DNA of 10,040 nt from Synergistaceae bacterium (GTDB lineage Bacteria; Synergistota; Synergistia; Synergistales; Aminobacteriaceae), in contig JAAYJB010000326.1 of assembly GCA_012523155.1 (NCBI GenBank), forward strand, positions 1 to 10,040, given 5' to 3'. This document shows, one piece after another, positions 1 through 6,427 of this stretch. Both the position numbers and the translations under genes were made by a program. Each line of letters starts with the position of its first letter. The stretch's first letter is position 1. Under the pieces are notes generated by a model. The model did no database searches, was not told the DNA's origin, and was given only the letters and a program-made list of their open reading frames with translations.

Positions 1-183
1 CGCCGGCTTGTCGTCGGTCCGGAGGCCGAGGGCGTGTTCACGCTGCTCAACATAAATTTCTTTCTTATGGGGATCACCATGTCCTGCGTGGGGATCATCG
101 GGGAATATATCGGCCGCATCTACTCTGAAGTCAGAAAACGGCCGAGATACGTTATCAGAAGGGAATGGGACATCAATGACTGA
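1..183 (+). CDS. arnC: ArnC, undecaprenyl-phosphate 4-deoxy-4-formamido-L-arabinose transferase (3' end only)
   Basis: Only the last 60 codons are present; the gene enters from the left edge in frame 1 and stops at TGA 181-183. The visible part is a C-terminal membrane segment (TLLNINFFLMGITMSCVGII, residues about 14-33) followed by GEYIGRIYSEVRKRPRY. That GEYIGRIY..V..RPRY tail is typical of ArnC and related GT2 polyprenyl-phosphate glycosyltransferases. ArnC transfers 4-formamido-L-arabinose from UDP to undecaprenyl phosphate at the inner face of the cytoplasmic membrane. The catalytic GT2 domain lies outside the window, so this fragment alone would only support a DPM1/ArnC-type enzyme. The specific call rests on the ArnA-type and ArnD genes that follow directly. 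The stop codon overlaps the next start by 8 bp, suggesting coupled translation. Confidence 0.85.
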   Translation, partial: RRLVVGPEAEGVFTLLNINFFLMGITMSCVGIIGEYIGRIYSEVRKRPRYVIRREWDIND

Positions 184-1096
184 TCTGCGGGCAGCCGTCT
201 TCGCCTACAGCGAGGTAGGCTTCGTCTGCCTCAGGGAACTTGTCGAGCGTGGGGTGACCGTTCAGGCCCTTTTCACCTACGAGGACGACCCGAAGGAGGA
301 AATCTGGTTTCCCTCGGCTGCCGGGCTCGCCCGGAGCGCAGGCATCCCCGTCTATACTCCACCCCTTCCAGGCGACGAAGAGTACAGGCTGCTGGCAGAT
401 CTGAAGCCCGATGTGATCTTTTCGTTTTATTACCGGTCAATGATAGCCGAACGCTTTCTTGACATACCTCCGAAAGGAGCCTTCAATATACACGGCTCCC
501 TGCTGCCCAGGTATCGGGGCCGGGCCTGCATCAACTGGGCAGTTCTGAACGGCGAAACTGAAACGGGCGCAACGCTCCATCACATGGTCGGGAGAGCGGA
601 TGCGGGAGATATAGTGGACCGGGAGAAAGTACCCATTCTCTTCGAGGACACGGCTTTCGACGTGGGGAAAAAGGTGGCGGAGGCAGCTCGTATCCTCGTC
701 GCCCGCAACATAGAACGGATAGCGGAAGGAACTGCTCCCAGAATTCCCCAGAGGGAAGAGGACGCTACGATCTTCGGCAGAAGAACGCCTGCAGACGGGA
801 TCATCCCGTGGAACAAGAGCGCTGTTGAAATCTACAACCTTGTTCGGGCGGTCACTCACCCCTTTCCGGGGGCTTTCACATTTCTGGCGGGAAGAAAGCT
901 CTACGTCTGGAAAGCCCTGCCTGAAAAAGACGAACGGAGAGAAACAGAACCGGGGACCATCCTGTCCGTGGTTCCACCGGTCGTACAGGCGGGAGACGGA
1001 GCGGTACGCATCCTCAGGGCCCAGTGGGAGGGGGAAGAAGAGCGGGACTGCACCGCACCCGGTTTTTTCCCGGAAAATGGTGTACGTCTCGGCTGA
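176..1096 (+). CDS. arnA: UDP-L-Ara4N formyltransferase (stand-alone ArnA N-terminal half)
   Basis: 306 aa, matching the N-terminal formyltransferase domain of E. coli ArnA (about 304 residues before the fusion linker). It uses 10-formyltetrahydrofolate to N-formylate UDP-4-amino-4-deoxy-L-arabinose in the cytosol. Visible motifs include FSFYYR (82-87), FNIHGSLLPRYRG (103-115), NGETETGATLH (125-135), RADAGDIV (140-147) and FGRRTP (200-205). The catalytic triad known from E. coli (N102, H104, D140) is present as N104, H106 and D142. The C-terminal OB-fold-like part ends normally (GDGAVRILRAQ, then NGVRLG) and a stop follows, so the protein looks complete. The ATG at 176 lies within the arnC end, with GGGA at 167-170 as a possible ribosome site. 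Unlike the E. coli enzyme it is not fused to the decarboxylase, which follows as a separate gene in another frame. General methionyl-tRNA formyltransferase is unlikely given the ArnA-specific motifs and the neighbours. Confidence 0.93.
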   Translation: MTDLRAAVFAYSEVGFVCLRELVERGVTVQALFTYEDDPKEEIWFPSAAGLARSAGIPVYTPPLPGDEEYRLLADLKPDVIFSFYYRSMIAERFLDIPPKGAFNIHGSLLPRYRGRACINWAVLNGETETGATLHHMVGRADAGDIVDREKVPILFEDTAFDVGKKVAEAARILVARNIERIAEGTAPRIPQREEDATIFGRRTPADGIIPWNKSAVEIYNLVRAVTHPFPGAFTFLAGRKLYVWKALPEKDERRETEPGTILSVVPPVVQAGDGAVRILRAQWEGEEERDCTAPGFFPENGVRLG

Positions 1097-1106
1097 CGGA
1101 ACATGA

Positions 1107-1112
1107 TATACT
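1107..1112 (+). promoter_or_regulatory. candidate extended -10 element before the decarboxylase gene
   Basis: TATACT preceded by TG and one base (TG at 1104-1105) matches the extended -10 pattern TGnTATAAT at all but one position. It lies in the 67-bp gap between the two arnA-type genes. It would start transcription near 1119-1120, leaving a leader of about 44 bases. No good -35 is seen at the expected spacing. The call is weak because short matches occur by chance. Confidence 0.25.
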
Positions 1113-1150
1113 GCACACCGTGCGGATACGCGCGATAAACACGACGCATT

Positions 1151-1156
1151 GGGAGG
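1151..1156 (+). promoter_or_regulatory. ribosome binding site fixing the GTG start at 1164
   Basis: GGGAGG lies 7 bases before GTG 1164. It argues against the in-frame TTG at 1149, which would sit in front of the site and add five residues. The GTG also places the NAD-binding motif right at the N-terminus, as expected. Confidence 0.8.
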
Positions 1157-1163
1157 TTTCACA

Positions 1164-2174
1164 GTGAATATACTGATACTGGGGGCAAATGGATTCATTG
1201 GGTCCCACCTCATCGAGGGGGTCCTGAAAAAAACCGACTGGAAAGTCAATGCATTCGATCTTTCCGGAATGAACCTCGAAAAGTTTGAAGAGAACAGGAA
1301 TTTTTCCTTTACCCAGGGTGACATTTTCACCGCAGACGAGTGGCTGCTGCACGCCATAACTGAATGCGACGCCGTCCTGCCCCTTGCGGGCATAGCCAAG
1401 CCGGCCTACTACCTGAGCAAACCCCTTTGGACGTTTGAGCTCGATTTCGAACAGAACCTGAAAATCGTGCGCATGTGCGCTGCGAAGGACAGGCGTGTCA
1501 TATTCCCCTCCACATCCGAGGTATACGGCATGAGTACAGATACTGTCCTTGACGAGGAAGAGAGTCCTCTCATCGTTGGGCCGATCAACAAGATGCGCTG
1601 GATATACAGCTGCGGCAAGCAGATGCTGGACAGGGTGATCGCCGCCTACGGCCAGGAAAAAGGCCTCCGGTACACCCTCTTCCGTCCCTTCAACTGGATA
1701 GGTCCCAGGCTCGACACATTCAGGGACGCGGAAGAACGGACTGCCCGCTCCATAACCCAGATGGTCTTCGACATCCTCAGCGGAAGGCCGATCACCCTTG
1801 TAAACGGCGGAGAACAGCACCGGAGCTTTACCTATGTATCGGACGGGATCGATGCCCTGCTCGCGATCCTCGCCAATGAGCAGGCAAGCAACGGCAGAAT
1901 ATTCAACATAGGCAACCCCGCCAACAACGCATCCATCAAGGAACTGGCCCACCTGGTCATCGAGACAATGAAGGGAATACCATCCTTCCGTAAAGCGGCC
2001 GAGGACGCATCCATCACGATCATGCCCGCCGAACAATACTACGGAAACGGCTATGATGACATGAAGAACCGGGTCCCCTCCATAAAAGCGATAGAAAAGG
2101 CCCTCGGCTGGGTTCCGAAAGTTTCCCTCCGCGAAGCAGTTGAGAGAACCATCCACGGCTACGTCGAAGGGTAG
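1164..2174 (+). CDS. arnA: UDP-glucuronate decarboxylase (stand-alone ArnA C-terminal half)
   Basis: 336 aa from the GTG start, equivalent to residues about 316-660 of E. coli ArnA. This extended short-chain dehydrogenase/reductase oxidises and decarboxylates UDP-glucuronate to UDP-4-keto-pentose (UDP-L-Ara4O) with NAD+. The Rossmann motif LGANGFIG is at residues 6-13. The substrate-site stretch FPSTSEVYG covers 114-122, and YSCGK (148-152) supplies the SDR tyrosine and lysine (Y148, K152). Residues known to matter in E. coli are kept: S433 and E434 correspond to S118 and E119, N492 to N177 in RPFNW, and R619 to R303 in NRVPS. ELDFEQNL, RWIYS, NIGNP and YYGNGYDD are further ArnA-like stretches. 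The protein is close to collinear with the E. coli domain, with roughly a one-residue gap near the end. The next gene starts 10 bp downstream. Confidence 0.93.
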   Translation: MNILILGANGFIGSHLIEGVLKKTDWKVNAFDLSGMNLEKFEENRNFSFTQGDIFTADEWLLHAITECDAVLPLAGIAKPAYYLSKPLWTFELDFEQNLKIVRMCAAKDRRVIFPSTSEVYGMSTDTVLDEEESPLIVGPINKMRWIYSCGKQMLDRVIAAYGQEKGLRYTLFRPFNWIGPRLDTFRDAEERTARSITQMVFDILSGRPITLVNGGEQHRSFTYVSDGIDALLAILANEQASNGRIFNIGNPANNASIKELAHLVIETMKGIPSFRKAAEDASITIMPAEQYYGNGYDDMKNRVPSIKAIEKALGWVPKVSLREAVERTIHGYVEG

Positions 2175-2178
2175 GTGA
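2173..2178 (+). promoter_or_regulatory. ribosome binding site for the TTG start of arnD
   Basis: AGGTGA overlaps the end of the decarboxylase stop codon (TAG 2172-2174) and lies 6 bases before TTG 2185. This supports the rare TTG start and coupling to the upstream gene. Confidence 0.6.
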
Positions 2179-2184
2179 CTTTTC

Positions 2185-3111
2185 TTGCCTGAAACAGTGC
2201 TCGTCCTCAAAACAGACGTGGACACCATGAAAGGCTACCGTGAAGGGGTCCCCCGCCTGCTCGAGATTTTCAGGGCGAGGAAAATAAAGGCCTCATTTTT
2301 CTTCTCCTTCGGACCTGACAACTCCGGAAAAGCCATCCGGCGTATATTCCGCAAAGGGTTCCTGAAGAAGATGCTCCGGACAAAGGCTCCCTCAACCTAC
2401 GGGATCACAACGCTTTTCTACGGCACGCTCCTGCCCGCGCCTCTCATCGTCCAGCCTGAACCCGGAATTTTCATACGGGCAGTTGACGAGGGTCATGACT
2501 GCGGTATCCACTGCTGGGACCACGTAAAATGGCAGGACAGGCTCAAACGTCTCTCCGAAGAACAGATCCGGAATGAATTCCACAAGGCCATGGAATTGTT
2601 CGAACGGTTCTCTTCACGGAAACCAAAAAGCTGTGCAGCCCCCGGATGGCAGGTAACACCATCGAGCCTCGCGGTCCAGGACGAACTCGGCTTCGAATAT
2701 TGCAGCGATACACGGGGAGAAGGGTACCCCTTCCGTCCCCGCATGGGCGGAAGGACTTTCAAAACCATCCAGATCCCCACAACACTGCCTACCCTTGACG
2801 AACTTCTCGGCAGGGAAGACCTGTCCGGTGCAGACGCGGCAGGCTATCTTGCAGATCTTGTCCAGCCGGGACTGAACGTCCATACGATCCATGCGGAGAT
2901 GGAAGGCAGGGCACAGAGCGGGCTGTTTGAAGACTTCCTCGACCGGTGCACACAGCGCGGAGTCATCTTCAAGACCCTTCATGATATCGCGTTTGAACTT
3001 TCCGTCAAAAATCCCCTTATCCATGTATGCGACGTGGCAGAGGGTGAACTGCCCGGCCGTTCCGGGACACTGGCGGTCCAGAAATGCCCCCGGGAGGAGG
3101 AAGACGAATGA
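2185..3111 (+). CDS. arnD: ArnD, 4-deoxy-4-formamido-L-arabinose-phosphoundecaprenol deformylase
   Basis: 308 aa, NodB/CE4-type polysaccharide deacetylase family. ArnD removes the formyl group from undecaprenyl-phosphate formamido-arabinose, yielding the lipid-linked L-Ara4N donor. Motif 1 is TDVDT (residues 10-14, with D11 and D13 in place of the usual TFDD). The metal-binding histidines are H109 and H113 in GIHCWDHVKW. ArnD-specific stretches include GVPRLLEI (21-28), FFFSFGPDN (38-46), AAPGW (151-155), SDTRG (174-178), PFRP (182-185), QIPTTLPTLDE (196-206) and TIHAEMEG (234-241). The domain matches E. coli ArnD along its length. About 35 residues follow the usual end, finishing in an acidic PREEEDE tail. 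The TTG start is supported by the spaced ribosome site; the GTG at 2197 would only trim four residues. The stop overlaps the ugd start as ATGA. Confidence 0.94.
   Translation: MPETVLVLKTDVDTMKGYREGVPRLLEIFRARKIKASFFFSFGPDNSGKAIRRIFRKGFLKKMLRTKAPSTYGITTLFYGTLLPAPLIVQPEPGIFIRAVDEGHDCGIHCWDHVKWQDRLKRLSEEQIRNEFHKAMELFERFSSRKPKSCAAPGWQVTPSSLAVQDELGFEYCSDTRGEGYPFRPRMGGRTFKTIQIPTTLPTLDELLGREDLSGADAAGYLADLVQPGLNVHTIHAEMEGRAQSGLFEDFLDRCTQRGVIFKTLHDIAFELSVKNPLIHVCDVAEGELPGRSGTLAVQKCPREEEDE
3092..3100 (+). promoter_or_regulatory. ribosome binding site fixing the ugd start at 3108
   Basis: GGGAGGAGG lies 7 bases before ATG 3108. The in-frame ATG at 3084 sits upstream of this site and would add eight residues (MPPGGGRR) ahead of the Rossmann fold, so 3108 is preferred. 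Confidence 0.8.
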
Positions 3112-4436
3112 AGCTCGCAGTGGTGGGTACAGGGTATGTCGGGCTGGTAACGGGAGTCTGCCTGGCAAAATTCGGAAACGACGTGACCTGCGTCGACACC
3201 AACGAGGAGAAAATTCGCGGACTATCGGAAGGAAACGTCCCCTTTTACGAACCGGGGCTCGAGGAGATCATAAGGAACAATCTCGAGGCGGGGCGTCTCT
3301 CCTTTTCCACCGACCTCTCCTCCGCCCTTGATGATGCCCTCATGTGCTTCATAACGGTAGGCACTCCTTCGAGAGACGACGGAAGCGCGGACCTCTCGGC
3401 CGTAGAGTCGGTCGCACAAACCATAGGGCGTTCCATGAAGGACTACAAGCTTGTGGTGGTAAAATCCACCGTTCCGGTGAGCACATGCAGCTTCGTCCGC
3501 CGCACCGTCCGGGAAGAGCTCAGGAAACGGGGGGAAGACATCCCCTTCGACGTCGCATCAAACCCTGAATTTCTGCGCGAAGGGGCTGCGGTTCGTGACT
3601 TTCTGGAGCCGGACCGTGTCGTGGTGGGGATCGATTGCGAACGTTCCGCGGAAATAATGAGGGAGCTTTACAATTTCCTTCCGCCGGAAAAAGTGCTCTT
3701 CATGGACATCCGTTCATCGGAGATGACGAAATATGCAGCGAATGCAATGCTTGCCACGCGCATCTCCTTCATGAACGAAGTAGCGGCAGTGTGCGAACGG
3801 TTCGGGGCGGACGTGGAAAAAGTCAGGCTGGGCATGGGTTCCGACTCGCGCATCGGATACGCTTTTCTGAATGCGGGATGCGGCTACGGCGGATCCTGCT
3901 TCCCGAAGGACGTCAGGGCGCTGAAGGAGTTTTCCCGCATGGAGGGGCATGAAATGCAGATCCTGAAAGCTGTGGAGGACGTGAACGAGCGGCAGAAGCA
4001 TGTCCTCTTCGAAAAACTCGAGCGTCATTTCGGCAGCCTGAAGGGGAAAACCATAGGCATTTGGGGGCTCTCATTCAAGCCGAAGACATCTGATGTCAGG
4101 GAAGCTCCCGCACAGGCGCTCATACTTGACCTCGCCGCTGCGGGAGCGAAAGTGCAGGCTCATGATCCGAAGGCGATCGACGAGACCCGTGAAGCCCTGG
4201 GGGAGCTCCAGGGAGTCATATATGTCAGCAACCAGTACGATGCGGTGAACGGAGCCGACGCCCTTGTGCTTGTCACGGAATGGGACATCTACAAACAGCC
4301 GGATTTTCGGCGGATCAGGTCGCTTCTCACTTCCCCGGCCATATTCGACGGACGCAACCAGTATTCTCCGGCGGAGATGAAGCGACAGGGATTCTCCTAT
4401 TTCTCAATAGGAAGACCGGATGTTACCATCCCCTAA
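3108..4436 (+). CDS. ugd: UDP-glucose 6-dehydrogenase
   Basis: 442 aa. It oxidises UDP-glucose to UDP-glucuronate with two NAD+ in the cytosol, supplying the substrate for the decarboxylase encoded upstream. The N-terminal Rossmann motif VGTGYVGL is at residues 6-13. YEPGL (47-51), FITVGTP (81-87), KSTVPV (119-124) and SNPEFLREG (151-159) are family hallmarks. The catalytic cysteine is C264 in NAGCGYGGSCFPKD (255-268). The C-terminal UDP-binding domain carries GLSFKPKTSDVREAPA (320-335) and the late FDGRN (413-417). All expected active-site stretches are present, and the length is normal for bacterial Ugd. The gene overlaps arnD by 4 bp (ATGA), which ties it firmly to the L-Ara4N pathway. UDP-glucuronate may also feed capsule or other glycan synthesis in the cell. 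Confidence 0.96.
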   Translation: MKLAVVGTGYVGLVTGVCLAKFGNDVTCVDTNEEKIRGLSEGNVPFYEPGLEEIIRNNLEAGRLSFSTDLSSALDDALMCFITVGTPSRDDGSADLSAVESVAQTIGRSMKDYKLVVVKSTVPVSTCSFVRRTVREELRKRGEDIPFDVASNPEFLREGAAVRDFLEPDRVVVGIDCERSAEIMRELYNFLPPEKVLFMDIRSSEMTKYAANAMLATRISFMNEVAAVCERFGADVEKVRLGMGSDSRIGYAFLNAGCGYGGSCFPKDVRALKEFSRMEGHEMQILKAVEDVNERQKHVLFEKLERHFGSLKGKTIGIWGLSFKPKTSDVREAPAQALILDLAAAGAKVQAHDPKAIDETREALGELQGVIYVSNQYDAVNGADALVLVTEWDIYKQPDFRRIRSLLTSPAIFDGRNQYSPAEMKRQGFSYFSIGRPDVTIP

Positions 4437-4455
4437 GCGGGAGAATACGGGACAC

Positions 4456-4463
4456 AGGGAGGA
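4456..4463 (+). promoter_or_regulatory. ribosome binding site for the GTG start at 4470
   Basis: AGGGAGGA lies 6 bases before GTG 4470. It supports the GTG start, which places the basic residues RKK at the very front of a signal peptide. Confidence 0.75.
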
Positions 4464-4469
4464 AAAAAC

Positions 4470-5240
4470 GTGCGGAAAAAACTTGCGCTCCTTTTTGTTC
4501 TCATGCTTTTTTGCGTCCACTCTGCCGCAGCCGGCGAGGGCAGGACATTCAACGGGTCATTCACTCCGAACACAAATGGCGGGAAACTGCTTTCGCTCAT
4601 TGTTTCCTTCACAAAACCGGAAGCGGTGGAACTCAGGCTTGACCAGGAACCCGATGCGGACGGCAGCGTCAGGAACCTTCACTGCCTGGTGACAGGCGCC
4701 TTCATAGGCGGATGCCGCGTGGAAAAGCTCGCTATAGAGGCCGCCTTCGTGGAGTTCAATCCCCCTTCCGGGTGGGACCCTTCCGCAGAAAATCCTCTCG
4801 TGGTAAGAAAAACCCTCAGAACAAATTTCGAGGCGATAGTCCTCGAAAAAGATATCAACAGGGCACTCATGGAATACACGGGAAAAGACTGGACAGGGAT
4901 CTCCGTTGACCTGAAACCGGGTAAAATCAATGCAAGAGGCCGCTATCACGTAAAAAGCCCCTCGCTCACGATCCTTGCGGAAGTGAGGTCGGGGCTCGAT
5001 CTCAGGGAAGGCAAAGAGATCTGGCTGAAAGATGTGTTCCTGAAAATCAATCACGAAGACCAGACACCGGTCATCCGGGAAGAACTGCAGAAAATCCAGC
5101 CCATAGCAAGCCTGAGGAATTTTCCCTTTCCTGTTACCCTGGGTGTCCTTTCAATAGACGACCGGCAGATGCGGATCGCAACAAGAACGGCTCCCAGGCC
5201 GTTTGAAGGCATCGTCTACCGCTACGTCCGGGGCTCGTGA
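4470..5240 (+). CDS. secreted DUF2993/LmeA-like protein, function unknown
   Basis: 256 aa from a GTG start. A clear Sec signal peptide is visible: positive RKK at 2-4, a hydrophobic core at 5-16, and a likely cleavage after A21 (SAAA then GEG). C15 is not in a proper lipobox, so a lipoprotein is unlikely. The mature part has no catalytic motif that I recognise. Its layout resembles the DUF2993/LmeA family, thought to bind lipids in the cell envelope. That layout is an early segment of alternating hydrophobic residues (VEKLAIEAAFVEF, 79-91), a central EAIVLEKDINRAL, a following V-D-L-K-P-G-K-I-N-A-R-G stretch, and a late PVTLGVLSIDD. This is judged from pattern alone. It starts 33 bp after ugd with no terminator between, so it is probably co-transcribed with the arn genes. 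An envelope role connected with lipid A or undecaprenyl lipids is a guess from position. Confidence 0.7.
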   Translation: MRKKLALLFVLMLFCVHSAAAGEGRTFNGSFTPNTNGGKLLSLIVSFTKPEAVELRLDQEPDADGSVRNLHCLVTGAFIGGCRVEKLAIEAAFVEFNPPSGWDPSAENPLVVRKTLRTNFEAIVLEKDINRALMEYTGKDWTGISVDLKPGKINARGRYHVKSPSLTILAEVRSGLDLREGKEIWLKDVFLKINHEDQTPVIREELQKIQPIASLRNFPFPVTLGVLSIDDRQMRIATRTAPRPFEGIVYRYVRGS

Positions 5241-5249
5241 AAAAATATT

Positions 5250-6425
5250 TCAGCCGGTGACCGGTCCCGCAGCGGCAGTTTTCAGGAGCATGGTTGCGTA
5301 ACTGCCGCGGGGGAGGAAGAATCCGGTCCGAATCGCCAGTTTTCCGGGGAAGAGGGGATCCTCTTCCCTTTCGCATTTCAGATCTCCCGGCACAACAACG
5401 CACCGCCTTGGAAAAGAAGCAAAGTACGCCTGGCCGATTTCCTTCATCCTGAATTTCGACAGGCGGACTCCCCGCTCAGCGAGCAATCCTGAAAAAACCT
5501 TTCCCATATCCGGAGGAAGCGCAGGCATATCCGGCCCGACGGTGGGGAGTGGCTCCGAAGAAAGTCGTGAGAAAAGTTCGCCGGGCATTTCACGGTACTG
5601 CAGCACGGGGCCTGTCTTCAGTTCGATCTCGAAGTAATCGCCGTCTTCTCCCGAAAGGAACCTGGAAAGGGTTTCGTTCCAGAGAAAGCTCGAATAGGAC
5701 GAGAAATACATCCCCATTTCTTCAGCAGGAATGAGCTTGAGGCAATCACGGGCCCCATCCTCACCCTTCTTCCGCAGGATCGAAAGCATTTTTCCCAGCA
5801 GTGGTTCCGTGCAGAAAGGGACCATTTCTTCCCATTTGCCCCATTTCTCCGCCAGCGCCGCTTTCCGCTTCTTCAGGTAAACGGGGGCATCGGGATGACA
5901 AAAGGAAAAATACTTCCGGAGCGCCGTACAAAAACGCCGCTTCACCAGTATCTCCGCCAGGAATTCGCCCTTCGATCCCACGTTTCCGAATCTCTGGTCA
6001 TCGAAGTAATTCGCAAATCCCTCGAGTGCGGTATGTTCCAGTCTTGCTGCCGTCAGTCGGGCTTCCCGCTCCCCCATATCCCGGAGGACAAGGGAAAAAC
6101 GGTTCCCCTTGAGCACCGCAGGTTCAAGGTGTTTTGCGGAAAAACCGGCAAAACTGACGGAATATCCTTCACCCCGGCACGTCAGGTCGAACTCCGCCGG
6201 CGTGGAGACGTGCTGCACAGTCAGGGCGTGCCTGTCCTTTTTTCCCAGGGTACGGATCTCCTTAAAAGGGACTTTTTTCTTTGCAGCAGCGTCCCTTATG
6301 GCGTCAGAAGTGTTCCAGCCGCTTTTTTCAAGCTTATAGACACGGAATGGTCCCTCTTTCTTCGAGGGGGTGAAGTGAATAACTTCCTCAACTGCAAAAT
6401 CGTCAGGTTTCGCCTTTATACGCAT
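5250..6425 (-). CDS. truD: TruD, tRNA pseudouridine(13) synthase
   Basis: 391 aa from ATG 6425-6423. TruD isomerises uridine 13 in the D-arm of certain tRNAs such as tRNA-Glu to pseudouridine. The N-terminal KPDDFAVEE (6-14) matches the typical P-x-D-F-x-V-x-E opening. The catalytic motif GKKDRHALTVQ (61-71) holds the active-site aspartate D64 (D80 in E. coli). NYFDDQRFG (139-147) corresponds to the usual NYFG-x-QRFG, with aspartate in place of the glycine. The protein is somewhat longer than E. coli TruD (349 aa). The reading frame stays open upstream to 6623, but the conserved N-terminus and the stop of the upstream gene at 6428-6430 place the start at 6425, 2 bp after that stop. No strong ribosome site is seen (AAGG is 14 bases away), so coupled translation is likely. 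It converges with the plus-strand operon, with 9 bp between stop codons. Confidence 0.92.
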   Translation of the reverse strand: MRIKAKPDDFAVEEVIHFTPSKKEGPFRVYKLEKSGWNTSDAIRDAAAKKKVPFKEIRTLGKKDRHALTVQHVSTPAEFDLTCRGEGYSVSFAGFSAKHLEPAVLKGNRFSLVLRDMGEREARLTAARLEHTALEGFANYFDDQRFGNVGSKGEFLAEILVKRRFCTALRKYFSFCHPDAPVYLKKRKAALAEKWGKWEEMVPFCTEPLLGKMLSILRKKGEDGARDCLKLIPAEEMGMYFSSYSSFLWNETLSRFLSGEDGDYFEIELKTGPVLQYREMPGELFSRLSSEPLPTVGPDMPALPPDMGKVFSGLLAERGVRLSKFRMKEIGQAYFASFPRRCVVVPGDLKCEREEDPLFPGKLAIRTGFFLPRGSYATMLLKTAAAGPVTG

Positions 6426-6427
6426 GT

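Noticed and set aside
437..1399. Minus-strand open frame of 320 codons opposite the formyltransferase
   Set aside because: It spans the end of one real gene and the start of the next and lacks a ribosome site or known motif.
1014..2228. Long minus-strand open frame of 404 codons opposite the decarboxylase gene
   Set aside because: The plus strand encodes a near-collinear ArnA decarboxylase with all catalytic residues. The minus frame shows no recognisable motif and is a by-product of GC-rich codon use.
5240..5264. Possible terminator of truD: CCGG-TCA-CCGG stem followed by six T on the minus strand
   Set aside because: The stem is only 4 bp and the T run begins 8 bases later, so it does not meet the usual form of an intrinsic terminator.
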